From positions 19,792,753-19,856,752 of the forward strand of contig NC_068349.1 of the NCBI RefSeq assembly GCF_014633365.1: a stretch of 64,000 nucleotides of DNA, written 5' to 3'. Source of the DNA: Diospyros lotus (taxonomy: Eukaryota; Streptophyta; Magnoliopsida; Ericales; Ebenaceae). The position numbers and the translations under genes are program-made. Below the pieces are notes generated by a model. That model searched no databases. It was given only the letters and a program-made list of their open reading frames with translations, and was not told where the DNA came from. This document shows positions 1-10,794 of this stretch, piece by piece (the first letter of the stretch is position 1; every line of letters starts with the position of its first letter).

Positions 1-1192
1 AGTTAATTTTCCTTATTTGATATACTGAATTGTGTAGTATTGATTGAATTGAACCCTCGGGTGGGGTTGTTTGGAAATTATTAAATGGCTGATGTATGCC
101 GTGGTTGGTTGTTTGGAGATAGTGCTGATGGTAATTTTGCGATGTGTGGCGAAATTGAGGGCATTCGGTTAATGCCGGATGTTAATGGGTTGGGTTTTTA
201 TGTGTTTGCCTCTAGGCTCGACCGGGAAGGCGGTAATCCTAGAAGAGCTCGGAGTTCGGGCTGGCATTCTTGCTGAGGCAGAGATAAGGCTTCGAGCCAG
301 GTAATGGACGGCCTCGTGTGGAGGTGGCCTTGCAAGTCGGTAAATGTGTTTGATAATGTTTTTATGTTGCATTGGCATGTAGTGGTTATATCTTGTGTGA
401 TGCAAGAACTAGTGGACCTGTGGCCATATGGAGGACTAGTGTGGTGGGGGCTGATAGGTTAATGCCTCGAACCTTAGTGGGTTGTGAGGATGAGTGGACC
501 TAGCCTCATTTGCATGCATTGGCATACATAAACATGATTATATTCATATTTACATGCATTGCACCCTTACTGAGTCTTTATGACTCATGAGGTTTTACCT
601 CATGTGTAGATGATGCAAGTCCGGATGCAAGTAGGGATGGCGCCGGAAGGCCGTTGTGGCAACTAGCTGAGTTGCCCGAGTTATGTATTTTTAATATTGT
701 TTGTATGTAGCCAGGGGGCGTGGTGTATGTATACCCTTGTGAGTAAATGTCTGTGTTATTGAGCTTAAATGTATTTAATTGTTGTAATCATCATAGTATG
801 ATAGATGATTGTGAGATTGCTTGTTGAATGTGGCATAGTCGGTAAAGCCAAGTTTCGGACCGAGTCAAGATCAGCAAGGTATGTTCTCATAAATCCCCAA
901 TACTCAGCGAAGTGTTTGTATGCTAGCTTTATGCCTGGGTCACCTCTGGCTTGCTTTGGGGTGAGTTGAAGAGAGGTGAAGCTCACTCGGGTTTCGGGTC
1001 TTGGTCCGCTGAATTTTTCTTATTTGAGTTGGAACTGATTCCTAAGTGGAGCGAAGGGAAGGACGAAGCCTAGTTCCCACCTAGGGCGTTTCTTGTTGAA
1101 ACATAGTCCAACCCTTCAGTTGTGGTTTGTCGGGTGAGTAATTCGGTTGATTATTTACCGGTGGCGCCCGTAAGTGGGAGCGGGTCGTTACA
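1..1192 (+). mobile_element. Ty3/gypsy LTR, 3' part (cut by window edge)
   Basis: This stretch ends in the LTR terminus GGGTCGTTACA at 1192. At 561-600 it has the gypsy-LTR style block in which ACTGAGTC is mirrored by GACTCAT. No coding frame is visible; the short open frames at the left are chance. About 140 bases at the 3' end (1045-1192) are clearly related to the reverse complement of the first 140 bases of solo LTR Z (55611-58332), sharing the run around TTCCCACCTAGGGCGTTTC. It therefore belongs to the same family in the opposite orientation. It abuts and presumably interrupts the 3' LTR region of the Athila-like element to its right. Its own start and target duplication lie outside the window. 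Confidence 0.75.
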
Positions 1193-1669
1193 AAGGGGGT
1201 TGGCCTTAATAAGCTGACCCGGACCGCGGTGCAGCCGCGGCATGCATGCTGCGGCCCACCCACGAGCCACAGCAAGGCTGTTGTGGCGCGGGCTGGCCGC
1301 GGTATGCATACCGTAGCTCGCCCGCGAGCAGTAGAGAGGCTGCTGCCTCGCGCTACGGCTGCGGCATGCATGCCGCGGCCAAGGCGCGAGCTGCCCCCCC
1401 TTTTTGATTTTTTTCTTTTTTTTTTTATGTTATTTTGTTTTGTTTTATTTATTTATTTATATATATATATATATATTTTTTTCAACCTAGGCTCTAAATG
1501 ATGAAGTCTCCTAACCAAAGCACTCTTCTAACCTAGCACCCAACACTCTAAAACACATGCAAAATAGAGAAAATAAAAGAAACAACAACAAATAAAAATG
1601 AAAGGATATAAAATTGGGTTGCCTCCCAAAAGCGCTTGTTTAGAGTCATTAGCTTGACTGTGTTGCTGC
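1193..1669 (-). mobile_element. 3' noncoding region and probable LTR remnant of Athila-like element
   Basis: On the minus strand this follows the integrase end. Just past the ORF is a GGGAGGCAACCC block (+ 1619-1632), usual after pol in Athila-like elements. Next comes an AT-rich stretch with a TA microsatellite (1459-1476), an A/G-rich run ending in seven G (complement of 1394-1430, PPT-like), and then GC-rich sequence. The GC-rich part (1228-1385) resembles the U3 palindromes of the 5' LTR at 8142-8280, so it is probably LTR sequence. It is much more GC-rich than that LTR, so it may come from another family member. The rest of this LTR is cut off by the gypsy LTR at 1-1192. Confidence 0.5.
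1232..1383. repeat. Three GC-rich palindromes at about 62-bp period
   Basis: Three copies of a palindrome of the form CCGCGGCATGCATGCCGCGG lie at about 1235-1254, 1298-1317 and 1361-1380. The middle one reads GGTATGCATACC in its core. The spacers are GC-rich and related to one another. The same core and period occur in the Athila-like LTR at 8142-8280 in a CpG-depleted form. Confidence 0.8.
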
Positions 1670-2696
1670 TCATTCCGGATTGCTCAATTCAGTGGATGTC
1701 TTTTCCTTGGCAAATTCCTCCCCTAGATATGGCTTGAGTCGCTGTCCATTCACCTTAAAAGTACCCTTGGCATCGTGAGTGACATCAACAGCACCATGTG
1801 GATAAACTTTGGAAACAGTGAACGGCCCAGACCACCTTGAGTGCAACTTGCCTGGAAATAACTTGAGACGTAAGTTGAATAACAACACTTTTTGCCCCAC
1901 CTTAAATTGCTTCCAATGAATGTGATGATCATGCCATTTTTTGGTTCGCTCCTTGTATAACTTGGCATTTTCATATGCCTCCAACCGAAATTCATCTAAT
2001 TCATTTAGCTGTAATAACCTCTTTTCACCGGCCTTCTTTAAATCAAAATTTAGCTTTTGCACTGCCCAATAGGCCCGATGCTCCAACTCAAATGGTAAGT
2101 GACATGCTTTACCAAAAATAAGATAATATAGTGACATCCCAATCGGCGTCTTAAATGCAGTGCGATAAGCCCATAGTGCATCGTTAAGTTTTTTCGATCA
2201 ATCTTTATGAGATGCATTCATTGTGAGCTCCAATATCCTCTTCAGCTCTCGATTTGAAATCTCCACTTGCCCACTTGTTTGGGGATGATAGGGAGTGGCA
2301 ACCTTGTGTTTCACCTCATATTTGGCCAAAATAGTGTCAAAGTATCGGTTGCAAAAATGCTTTCCCTCGTCACTTATTATGGCCCAAGGAGTACCAAAAC
2401 GAGTAAAAATATTTTTCTTGAGGAAACTCACCACGGCTCGGCCATCATTAGTGGGTAAAGCAACAGCCTCAACCCACTTGGAGACGTAATCTAGTGCCAC
2501 CAAAATATAAGCATTGGCAAATGATGGTGGGAATGGGCCCATGAAATCAATGCCCCAAATATCAAATAACTCGACTTCAAGAATTCCATGAAGAGGCATC
2601 CTTGCTTCCTTGATATGTTTCTCGTCCGTTGGCACCGGTCACACTTCTTTACCAATGTTTGAGTATCTCTAAAAGAGTAGGCCAATAAAATCCAGA
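1670..2696 (-). pseudogene. Athila-like integrase, broken (H2C2 finger, core, C-terminal domain)
   Basis: This is the 3' continuation of the gag-pol at 2697-6896 and would insert the element cDNA. The finger cysteines (CDRC), the core (WGIDFMGPF, then SDEGKHF, then the QVE of the DDE glutamate) and the C-terminal domain (WSGPFTV) are all visible. The breaks are ordered. A TAA at 2697-2699 ends the upstream ORF. After eight further codons in that frame, a one-base loss near 2670 shifts the frame. A second shift near 2610 moves into the core frame (ORF 2198-2635). An in-frame TGA at 2198-2200 then splits the core from the C-terminal ORF (1670-2137), which is in the same frame. Both nonsense codons fit C-to-T or G-to-A changes in CAA and TGG. 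Not functional as it stands. Confidence 0.9.
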
Positions 2697-5600
2697 TTAA
2701 AGGACCTTTGCTGCTGTCTTTGTTGCCCCAAAATGTCCACCATATGGTGAAGCATGACACTGCTCCAGGATCAGTTTCATTTCTTCTTCTGGGACACATC
2801 TCCGAATTACTTGGTTGGCACCGCATAGGTACAGAATAGGATCCTCCCAAAAGTAATACTTGAGATCTAAAAAGAACTTTTTGCGCTGATGGTAGTTAAA
2901 ATCTGGGGGCACAATATTGCTTGCAAGATAATTCACATAATCAGCAAACCAAGGTGCCTCTATGTCGTTGGCCTTTCTTTCCACCATAAGAAGTTGTTTA
3001 TCTGGAAATTTTTCATTTAGGTCCTTAGTTGCTGTTTGCTTGAAATTTTCCATTCTAGAAAGATGGTCTGCCACCACATTTTCACAACCTTTCTTATCCC
3101 TTATCTCCAGATCAAACTCTTGAAGCAATAGTATCCATCTGAGCAACCTTGGCTTTGCATCTTTCTTTGCAAACAAATACCTCAAGGCTGTGTGGTCAGT
3201 GTAGACAATTACTTTTGACCCAATGAGATAAGATCGAAACTTCTCAAATGCAAAGACTACTGCTAGTAACTCTTTTTCTGTAGTAGCATAATTTAGCTGG
3301 GCATCATTGAGAGTTCGACTAGCATAGTAAATAACATGGAAGATCTTATCTCTCCGTTGTCCCAAAACAGCCCCCACTGCATAATCGCTAGCATCACACA
3401 TGAGTTCAAATGGAAAGTCCCAATCTGGTGCCACAACCACAGGTGCTGAAATCAGCTTTTCTTTGATCATGTTGAAAGATGTTAGGCATTCTTTTGAAAA
3501 GTCAAATTTGGCATCCTTCTCCAACAAGTTGCACAGCGGCTTTGTAATCTTAGAGAAATCCTTAATGAATCTTCTATAAAAACCAGCGTGTCCTAAGAAA
3601 CTTCTGATGCCCTTGACTGACGTTGGTGGAAGTAGTTTCTCGATTACTTGAATCTTTGCTTTGTCGACCTCTATGCCCCTAACTGAAATCCGTTGTCCTA
3701 ACACAATTCCTTCTTGGACCATAAAGTGACACTTCTCCCAATTCAGCATGAGGTTTGTTTCTTCACGGCACCTTAGAACAAGAGTTAAGTTCTTTAAACA
3801 CTCATCAAATGATGAACCAAAAACTGATAAATCATCCATGAATACCTCAATCAATCTTTCCACCATATCTGAAAAGATCGACATCATGCAGCGTTGAAAT
3901 GTAGCAAGTGCATTACATAGGCCGAAAGGCATCTGTCGGTATGCAAATGTGCTATATGGACAAGTGAATGTTGTTTTCTCTTGATCTTCCGGGGCTATTG
4001 GAATTTGATTGTATCCCGAGTAGCCATCAAGGAAACAATAGTGGGAATAGCCTGCTAGACTCTCCAATATTTGATCAATGAATGGAAGGGGAAAGTGATC
4101 CTTTCGGGTTGCGTCATTCAACTTGCGATAATCTATACAAACTCGCCACCCTATAATAGGTTGGATTGGAATGAGCTCGTTGTTTTCATTCTTTTCCAGT
4201 GTAATACCGCCCTTTTTAGGCACCACTTGGACCGGACTAACCCAAGCACTATCTGAGATAGAATAGATAATCCCAGCATCCAATAACTTTAGTACTTCAG
4301 CTCTAACCACATCTTGAAGATGAGGGTTTAGTCGTCGCTGATGTTGCACTACTGGCTTGTAGGTGTCTTCCATTAATATCTTGTGCATGCAAAGAGATGG
4401 GCTAATCCCTTTTATATCAGCTATAGTCCATCCAAGAGCTGACTTATGTTCCCGAAGCACCCGGAGTAACTTATCCTCTTCTTCTTGGCTAATGAATTTA
4501 GCAATTATAACTGGAAAAGTAGAAGACTCACCCAAATAGGCATACCGAAGATGGGATGACAGCTGCTTTAGCTCCAATTTCAGAGCTTGTTGAATGGAAG
4601 GTAAAGGTTGTGGAGGCCCCGTGCCCAATGCCTTGTATTGCTTTCCCTTTTGAATAAGTTCAGGTCCTTGCAAATATTTGACACATTCTTCAATTGTAGC
4701 AGAGTCGGTATCTTCAACTTGTGAGTGCATTACACATGCTTCCCAAGGATCTGATGGTTGATTCAAAGTGAAAGTGTTTTCTATCTCTTTATCCACAATA
4801 TCAATCTGAAAACAAGAATCTGAAGCAGTAGGAAATTTTAGTGCTTCAAACACATTAAAAGTGATTTGCTCCTTATTTAGCCTTAACATGAGTTGTCCTT
4901 TTTGCACATCAATAAGTGCTCGTCCAGTAGCTAGAAAAGGTCGCCCCAAAATAAGAGGAATATCTCTATCTTCAGCCATATCCAAAATAATGAAATCTGC
5001 TAGAAATATAAACTTGTCCACTTTTACCAAGATATCTTCAACAATTCCACGTGGATGTTTCACGGACCGATCTGCTAGTTGTAATGACACCCTTATAGGC
5101 TTTGCTTCACCTAGCCCAAGCTTTTGAAAGATAGAAAACGACATCAAATTAATGCTAGCACCTAAATCACATAAAGACCGTTTAAAATATAGGTTGCCAA
5201 TGGTGCAAGGGATGGTGAAACTTCCTGGGTCTTTCAACTTTGACGGTAATTTATTTTGTAAAATGGCACTACACTCCTCTGTTAGCATCACGGTTTCATG
5301 CTCCTCAAACTTCCTCTTGTTCGATAGAATCTCCTCCATAAATTTTGCATAGCTGGGCATTTGAGACAGAGCTTCAGCAAATGGTATATTGATATGTAGC
5401 TTCTTGAATATCTCCAAAAATTTCTCAAATTGCTTATCCAACTTGTGCTTGCACAATCTTTGAGGAAACGAAATAGGTGGAACATAAGGCTTGACTGTTG
5501 GTGGAATCACTTCCTCTTGTTCAGCTATGTCTTCGGGCTCCTTAGTTTCAATTGTTATCTCTTTTTCAATATTTGTTTTCTTTTCCACACTTGGTCTCTT

Positions 5601-6896
5601 AACATGGATTTCTGGGAGTTGCACTCCACTCCTTGTAGTGATTGCATTTGCTTGCTCCTTAGGATTAACTTCGGTGTTGCTTGGCCATGTGCCCTGTTGC
5701 CTTTCAGTAAGAATTTTAGCTAGCTGTCCAATTTGAGTCTCTATATTTTTTATGGCTGCATCGGTCCGCTCACTTCGTTCTTGAAGTTTTGAAATTGCTT
5801 CTTCCCATCCTCCTTTTTCCTCATGTGGTCTTCCTTGTTTTGGTGGGTTTTGAATTCCCTGATTGTTGCCATATGAAAAATTAGGATGGTTTCTCCAGCC
5901 GAGATTGTATGTTGGAGAAAATGGATTATTCTGTGGATGTTGGAAATTTTGTTGACGCGGGAAGTTTTGTGCATAAGTAGCCTGCTCTGTGAGTGAATGG
6001 TCCCTAACGGTCAATGGGCATTCGGATGACAGATGGTTTTCCCCGCAAGTTACACAAACTGGAAGAGATCCTTGCACCATATTAACTGATGGAGAGTATT
6101 TCAAGTTTTCCATCTGTTTTGAAAGAGCATCAATCTTGGCCAACATCAACGTATTCATATCCACTTCGTGTACTCCAGCTACTCTCCTATGTGAACTCCT
6201 ATCCGACCACATTACAAATTGCTCACTCATTGTTTCATAAAGATCATGTAGCTCTCCAGCTGATTTGTTTCTAATAGAACCACCTGCTGTAGCATCAACT
6301 GCCGAACGGTTGTAAGGAGTTAACCCGGCATAGAAATAGTGATTTTGAGCTGGTAAAGAGAACCCATGATTAGGACACTTCCTTAGCAATTCTTTATACC
6401 GTTCCCATGCTTGATGAAAATTCTCAGTTTCAGCTTGCTGGAAAGTTGAAATTTCATGCTTTAATTTGCTGATCTTGGCTGGTGGAAAATATTTTAGTGT
6501 GAACTTGTGAACCAAATCAGCCCATGTAGTGATGCTATCAGGTGATAATGAATCCAACCACTCCCGAGCTTTGTCTTTCAGAGTATGAGGAAAAAGTCGC
6601 ATCCTCATTGCTTTTTCATTAATCCCTTGATACTTAAAGTTGCCACAATACTCCAGAAAATGAGAGAGATGGTAGTGTGGATTTTCATCACTTCTCCCAT
6701 AAAATGGAATGTTGTTGGAGAACAAATTTATCACATCTGGCCTCAACTGGAAGTTATCGTGCCCATATGGAGGATAAACTATGCTCAACCGGTTCTCAAC
6801 AATAGGAGGCATCATGAAATCCCCCATCAAGATATCTCTCTCATTGATCTCAGCAGTACGCTCTATTTGAACAAGCTGATTTTCGTTGTAGTCCAT
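2697..6896 (-). CDS. gag-pol: Athila-like Ty3/gypsy gag-pol polyprotein (1399 aa, lacks integrase)
   Basis: A single open frame encodes particle protein and replication enzymes of an Athila-lineage retrotransposon. Residues 60-250 are gag (retrotrans_gag type). A zinc knuckle CVTCGENHLSSEC is at 281-293. The protease signature is near 576-587, with DLGAS in place of DSGA, as is usual for Athila. Reverse transcriptase spans about 850-1060 with the active site FMDDLSVFG near 1020. RNase H spans about 1160-1290 (CDASD, TEKELLAV, YTDH). The first half of the H2C2 integrase finger lies at the end. The start is the first ATG, 225 bp after the primer binding site, which suits a gag start. The frame ends prematurely at TAA 2697 just inside the integrase finger; upstream nothing is broken, unusual among its neighbours. 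Autonomous activity is unlikely because integrase is disrupted. Confidence 0.92.
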   Translation of the reverse strand: MDYNENQLVQIERTAEINERDILMGDFMMPPIVENRLSIVYPPYGHDNFQLRPDVINLFSNNIPFYGRSDENPHYHLSHFLEYCGNFKYQGINEKAMRMRLFPHTLKDKAREWLDSLSPDSITTWADLVHKFTLKYFPPAKISKLKHEISTFQQAETENFHQAWERYKELLRKCPNHGFSLPAQNHYFYAGLTPYNRSAVDATAGGSIRNKSAGELHDLYETMSEQFVMWSDRSSHRRVAGVHEVDMNTLMLAKIDALSKQMENLKYSPSVNMVQGSLPVCVTCGENHLSSECPLTVRDHSLTEQATYAQNFPRQQNFQHPQNNPFSPTYNLGWRNHPNFSYGNNQGIQNPPKQGRPHEEKGGWEEAISKLQERSERTDAAIKNIETQIGQLAKILTERQQGTWPSNTEVNPKEQANAITTRSGVQLPEIHVKRPSVEKKTNIEKEITIETKEPEDIAEQEEVIPPTVKPYVPPISFPQRLCKHKLDKQFEKFLEIFKKLHINIPFAEALSQMPSYAKFMEEILSNKRKFEEHETVMLTEECSAILQNKLPSKLKDPGSFTIPCTIGNLYFKRSLCDLGASINLMSFSIFQKLGLGEAKPIRVSLQLADRSVKHPRGIVEDILVKVDKFIFLADFIILDMAEDRDIPLILGRPFLATGRALIDVQKGQLMLRLNKEQITFNVFEALKFPTASDSCFQIDIVDKEIENTFTLNQPSDPWEACVMHSQVEDTDSATIEECVKYLQGPELIQKGKQYKALGTGPPQPLPSIQQALKLELKQLSSHLRYAYLGESSTFPVIIAKFISQEEEDKLLRVLREHKSALGWTIADIKGISPSLCMHKILMEDTYKPVVQHQRRLNPHLQDVVRAEVLKLLDAGIIYSISDSAWVSPVQVVPKKGGITLEKNENNELIPIQPIIGWRVCIDYRKLNDATRKDHFPLPFIDQILESLAGYSHYCFLDGYSGYNQIPIAPEDQEKTTFTCPYSTFAYRQMPFGLCNALATFQRCMMSIFSDMVERLIEVFMDDLSVFGSSFDECLKNLTLVLRCREETNLMLNWEKCHFMVQEGIVLGQRISVRGIEVDKAKIQVIEKLLPPTSVKGIRSFLGHAGFYRRFIKDFSKITKPLCNLLEKDAKFDFSKECLTSFNMIKEKLISAPVVVAPDWDFPFELMCDASDYAVGAVLGQRRDKIFHVIYYASRTLNDAQLNYATTEKELLAVVFAFEKFRSYLIGSKVIVYTDHTALRYLFAKKDAKPRLLRWILLLQEFDLEIRDKKGCENVVADHLSRMENFKQTATKDLNEKFPDKQLLMVERKANDIEAPWFADYVNYLASNIVPPDFNYHQRKKFFLDLKYYFWEDPILYLCGANQVIRRCVPEEEMKLILEQCHASPYGGHFGATKTAAKVL

Positions 6897-7121
6897 TGTG
6901 CTTTGTTGTTGTTCTCTTTTTGCTCTTTATTCACGACGCCTTTGATGAAAAGTTTGTTCAATCTCCAGATCAAACTCAACAAGATCAAGACGTTCTGAAC
7001 GCCGCATGCACTATTTCAATCCTACACAATAAAATTTGAAATAGTTCAGCGTAAAAAAATAAAAGGCAGCAACACAAGTATTAAAGCTAATCTTAATTAA
7101 AGTAGTAATCAAAATAACCAA
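6897..7121 (-). other. Athila-like leader between primer site and gag
   Basis: Noncoding leader of 225 bases between the primer binding site and the gag start. It is A/T-rich on the element strand. No other signal recognised. Confidence 0.7.
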
Positions 7122-7139
7122 TCCCCGGCAACAGCGCCA
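7122..7139 (-). other. Primer binding site, tRNA-Asp type
   Basis: The minus strand reads TGGCGCTGTTGCCGGGGA. This is complementary to the 3' end of plant tRNA-Asp with one mismatch and is the usual primer site of Athila-type elements. It sits six bases from the LTR end at 7146 and shows where minus-strand DNA synthesis would start. Confidence 0.9.
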
Positions 7140-8027
7140 AAAACTTGTTGGTTTTTTCTTTCCCGCAAGTGAACGGAATTGCAACAAATAATATAATGAT
7201 GAATCAAGTATCGTTCCCACGAGGATTAACTTTTAATCCCTACTTTAACCACTATTAACTTTAATAAGTCACACACAATCAAAAGAATACTCAATGGAAG
7301 TTTTATATAAGTTAAAACTAACTCACCAAAAGGAAAACACAAAATAACTCTTTAGGTTTTAAATATAAAAATCTAATGCACTAGGGTTCATGAATCCACC
7401 GTAGTTCTATAAATGGTTAAATCTTTCAGTGATCGGGTTTCATAATTCTTGCTTTGAGATGAAAATCAATGATCCTAAGTTAATCAAAAGCATCTCTCGA
7501 TGGTCAATCGAATCTATGCTTACATATGAGATTAATTATCTCTAATTAATCTGTAAATATACAAACATGCATTTATCCACAATGATCATCAAAATAAGAT
7601 TTCACAAGGCATAATGGTATCTCTACCTATTATTGAACCTTATGTCATTTATTATCAAGTGCTAATCTATATTGAATCTCTCGAAAGCAATATAAATCAC
7701 AAACACGTTCTAATGGCGGCCAAGCATCAAAACGGAATTAATGCATAACAAACGATCAACCCGAAAGACAAGAATATAATAAAACCCAAATACTTTTAAT
7801 TAAACCAACATTGAACTAGGTTTCATCAATCACCTTAGCCATAAAGTACTTAGCCTAACATAGTTTCAACCAATGAAAGAATATTAAAAACAAAGTTCAT
7901 GATGTTAGAGAGAAGAAAGAACAAAAAAATAAAACCAAAACCGAAGATCTTCAAGAAAATCTCTCTCGTCTTCCTTGACTTGTCGTCTTTTCCCCTTCCA
8001 AAAGCTCCTTCATCTCTCTTAAATGAG

Positions 8028-8038
8028 TCTTTATATAG
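8028..8038 (-). promoter_or_regulatory. TATA box of Athila-like LTR
   Basis: CTATATAAAGA on the minus strand, inside the LTR between the palindrome array (upstream) and the primer site (downstream). This is the expected place for the element promoter. Confidence 0.6.
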
Positions 8039-8141
8039 TTCTCTTTAGGTTATCAAAGTCCTGCACCTTAAAGGAGTCTAACTCTCTTTTATTTGGATTG
8101 AAATGGGCTTAAAACGGGTTTAAAACGAAGCTTTGAACCTT

Positions 8142-8283
8142 ACCGCGGTATGCTTGTTGCTGCAGACTCATGAGCTCCAGAAACTAATTCCTAAAGCAGT
8201 CTTACAATAGTATGCATTCTACTGTAGGACTGTGAGCTCCAGAAACTAAATCTTACAGCGGTATGCATACCGTTATAAGCCCG
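8142..8283. repeat. Palindrome array in U3 of Athila-like LTR
   Basis: Three units at about 8142-8165, 8202-8227 and 8253-8280. The best is CAGCGGTATGCATACCG. They are separated by a repeated spacer containing GAGCTCCAGAAACTAA. The unit at 8202-8227 has lost its CpG pairs (AGTATGCATTCTACT), consistent with deamination. The TGCATG/CATGCA core resembles the RY element bound by B3-domain factors; that link is inference. Confidence 0.8.
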
Positions 8284-8610
8284 CTAGCCTTTTTCTTTTG
8301 CTTCTTTTTTCATCATCTTCCACTTTTTGCTCTCGATACTCTTTTGCTTTCTTTTAATTCAATACCCGACCATGCCTCCAAGCTTTATTTCTACTCCCAT
8401 TATGCACCAAAATCATTGTTTTTGCTCCATATTCACTTTACATGCAATGTGTACCTATATTGACAAAATTAAGCCCAAAATGAGTAGCAATCATGTTCAT
8501 TGAATACTTAAATGCTAAGCTTGACCCACTAAATAACAGTGCAAACTATGCTGATCATTAGTTCTCATCAATGTCTAGATCCACCTAGGTTAACTTCGTG
8601 CAAGGCGAAG

Positions 8611-9465
8611 ATGATGTCTACCCGATTTGAAATCGGAATATTTGATGGCAAATGAGATTTTGGAAGCTGGAAAAAGGAAATGAGAGTTCAGCTCTCTCAT
8701 CATAAGGTGCTGATAACACTAGAAGCTGATGACCGAAAATGGTCACCTAATCAGCTTGCAAGGACCCAAGAGGTAAGAGAAGAGGCATTCAACCTCATTT
8801 TCCTTCACCTTGGTGACACTGTCATACGCAAGGTAGATGGTATGTCTAATCCTATTGATTTATGGAATAAATTAGATTCATTATACTCTGTAATGTCTTC
8901 ACCTAATTTAGTATACTTGAAAGGCATGTTGTTTAATTTCAAAATGAATACATCTAAGTCAATGGATGAAAACATAGACGAATTCACTAGACTTGCATTA
9001 TTACTTAGAGGTACTGATCAAGCATTAGGTGACACAAGTGAAGCTATGATTCTATTAAATTCTTTACCTGATGACTATGATGTAGTAAAACATGCATTAA
9101 GGTATACTGGTATTGTTCCTAGTCTGGACCTTGTTATCTCGGGTATTAAAGCTAGGGAACTGGAACTAGGAACATCTAAAAGGTCTGGAAATAATTTGTT
9201 TGTAAAGAGTAAGAATGAGAAAAAATCTATCATCAGTAACAATGATCACACTAACGGGTCAGAGCAAAAGGGTAAGAAGAAAGACAAGAAGGGTAAACAA
9301 AAATGGAAGTGTTATAACTGCGGAAAGGAGGGCCACATTAAGAAGTATTGCTATGATTTCATTAAGAAACAAAAACAGGGGGGAAATACAAATGTAAATG
9401 CAGGAACCTCTAATTATTTAGCTAAAGTACTTAATGTATCTTGTTTATCTGCTGAACATGAATAG
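8611..9465 (+). pseudogene. gag: Ty1/copia gag (element II), broken
   Basis: Gag polyprotein of a Ty1/copia element, which would form the virus-like particle. It starts at ATG 8611, is interrupted by TGA at 8653-8655, and is then open to TAG at 9463-9465. The UBN2-type gag body covers most of the ORF, followed by a lysine-rich stretch. The zinc knuckle CYNCGKEGHIKKYC, near residue 217 of the 8680 frame, binds RNA. No 5' LTR precedes it because the Athila-like LTR abuts at 8570. The downstream protease-integrase is in the same frame. Confidence 0.88.
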
Positions 9466-10794
9466 GTAATGGATTTTACTTGCTATTTTCGCATGTGCCC
9501 AAATAGAGAATGGTTTCAAAATTTTAATTAGAGGAAAACTGGTACTGTATACATGGGTAATAATCTGTCATGTAGTGTCCAAGGAATAGGTAACATATCT
9601 TTAAAATTGCATGACAATAAAATCAGAATTTTAACTAATGTAAGGTATGTACTAGGCTTAAAAAGAAACCTAATATCTCTTGGCACACTTGATGAGTTAG
9701 GTTATTCATATAGAGTAGAAAACAGTTTCCTGCATGTTTTTAAAAATGATAATCTTATCTTGTCTGGTACTAAGAAAAATGGCTTGTACATTTTGAACGG
9801 TTGTTACTCTTCCTCTGTTAACATGCATTCTGCTTGCATAGCTAATACTGATAAGACAGATCTATGGCACCTGAGGCTTGGCCATTTGAGCCTGAAAGGT
9901 CTTCAGTCACTGTCAAACCAAGGTTACCTTGGAACAGTGCCTGTTGGGTCCCTCGACTTTTGTGAACCATGTGTTCTGGGCAAGCAACACAGGTTGAGTT
10001 TCCATAAGGGAACTCACATGGCGAAGGCATGCCTAGAATATCTTCATGCTGACCTATGGGGGCCTTCTCAGGTCCCCACCTTTGGTGGTAACAGGTATTT
10101 TCTATCTATTATGGATGATTTTACTCGAAAGGTATGGGTGTTTCTATTAAAATCAAAAGATCAGACCCTAGAGAAGTTTAAAACCTAGAAAACAATGGTA
10201 GAAAACCAAATAGATAGGAAAATCAAAACCCTTAGGACTGACAATGGCCTTGAATTCTGCAATAGAGCCTTTGATACTTTCTGTAATAATCATGGTATAC
10301 TTAGACATAGAACAATTAGGAACACTCCCCAACAAAATGGGGTAGCTTAATGAATGAATAGAACCTTACTTGAAAAGGTTAGGTGCCTACTTTTCACATC
10401 TAACATGTCTAAGTCATTTTGGGGTGAGACTCTATCCACTACAGCTCATTTAGTAAATAGAAGTCCTTCTACTGTTTCAAATTTTAAATGCCCTAAGGAA
10501 AATTAAACTGGTAGGAAGCTATATTTAAATTACTTAAGAGTATTTGGCTGTGAAGCCTATGCTCATAAGTCAGAAGGTAAACTTGAACCTATATCCATTA
10601 AATGTGTGCTTGTTGGGTACCAAGAAGGTACCAAGGGATATAGGTTATGGGATAGGAAATCTGCTGGAGTCAAAATCATATTCAGTAGAGATGTTATTTT
10701 TAATGAAAATGTTTTCCCTTGTAAGACCAACAACCTAAAAGAATCAAACTCTCAGCAAAACCTAGATGATTTTGTTGTGTTAGAGGGGTCTTAG
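9466..10794 (+). pseudogene. Ty1/copia protease and integrase (element II), broken
   Basis: Same frame as the gag above. The protease active-site region reads DFTCYF near 9473, where a D-S/T-G triad is expected, so the catalytic motif is lost. It is followed by the conserved MGN at 9553. The integrase has the HHCC finger (HLRLGH ... CEPC), core DLWGPS, LRTDNGLEF and NGVA. Nonsense codons lie at 9463, near 9530 and at 10186-10188, and TAA TGA at 10348-10353. That last pair falls exactly where the catalytic glutamate and the residue after it are expected. Another stop is at 10504. The post-integrase linker runs to the stop at 10792. Confidence 0.87.

Larger units (their letters stand above)
7146..8570 (-). 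mobile_element. Athila-like 5' LTR (about 1.4 kb)
   Basis: On the minus strand the LTR starts TGATGAGAACTAATGATCAG (complement of the bases ending at 8570) and ends ...CCAACA at 7146, followed by the primer site. A TATA box (CTATATAAAGAC on the minus strand) is at 8028-8038. Three decayed GGTATGCATACC palindromes lie upstream of it. The TSS-proximal half is A/T-rich. The LTR directly abuts the leader and gag of a plus-strand copia element at 8571, so the Athila-like element probably inserted there; the matching left flank is outside the window. Confidence 0.8.

Noticed and set aside
7145..8570. Treating 1193-1395 as the exact partner LTR of 7146-8570
   Set aside because: Only the palindrome region is alike; the LTR start TGATGAGAACTAA and PPT-adjacent sequence are not found on the left, so a pairing cannot be claimed.
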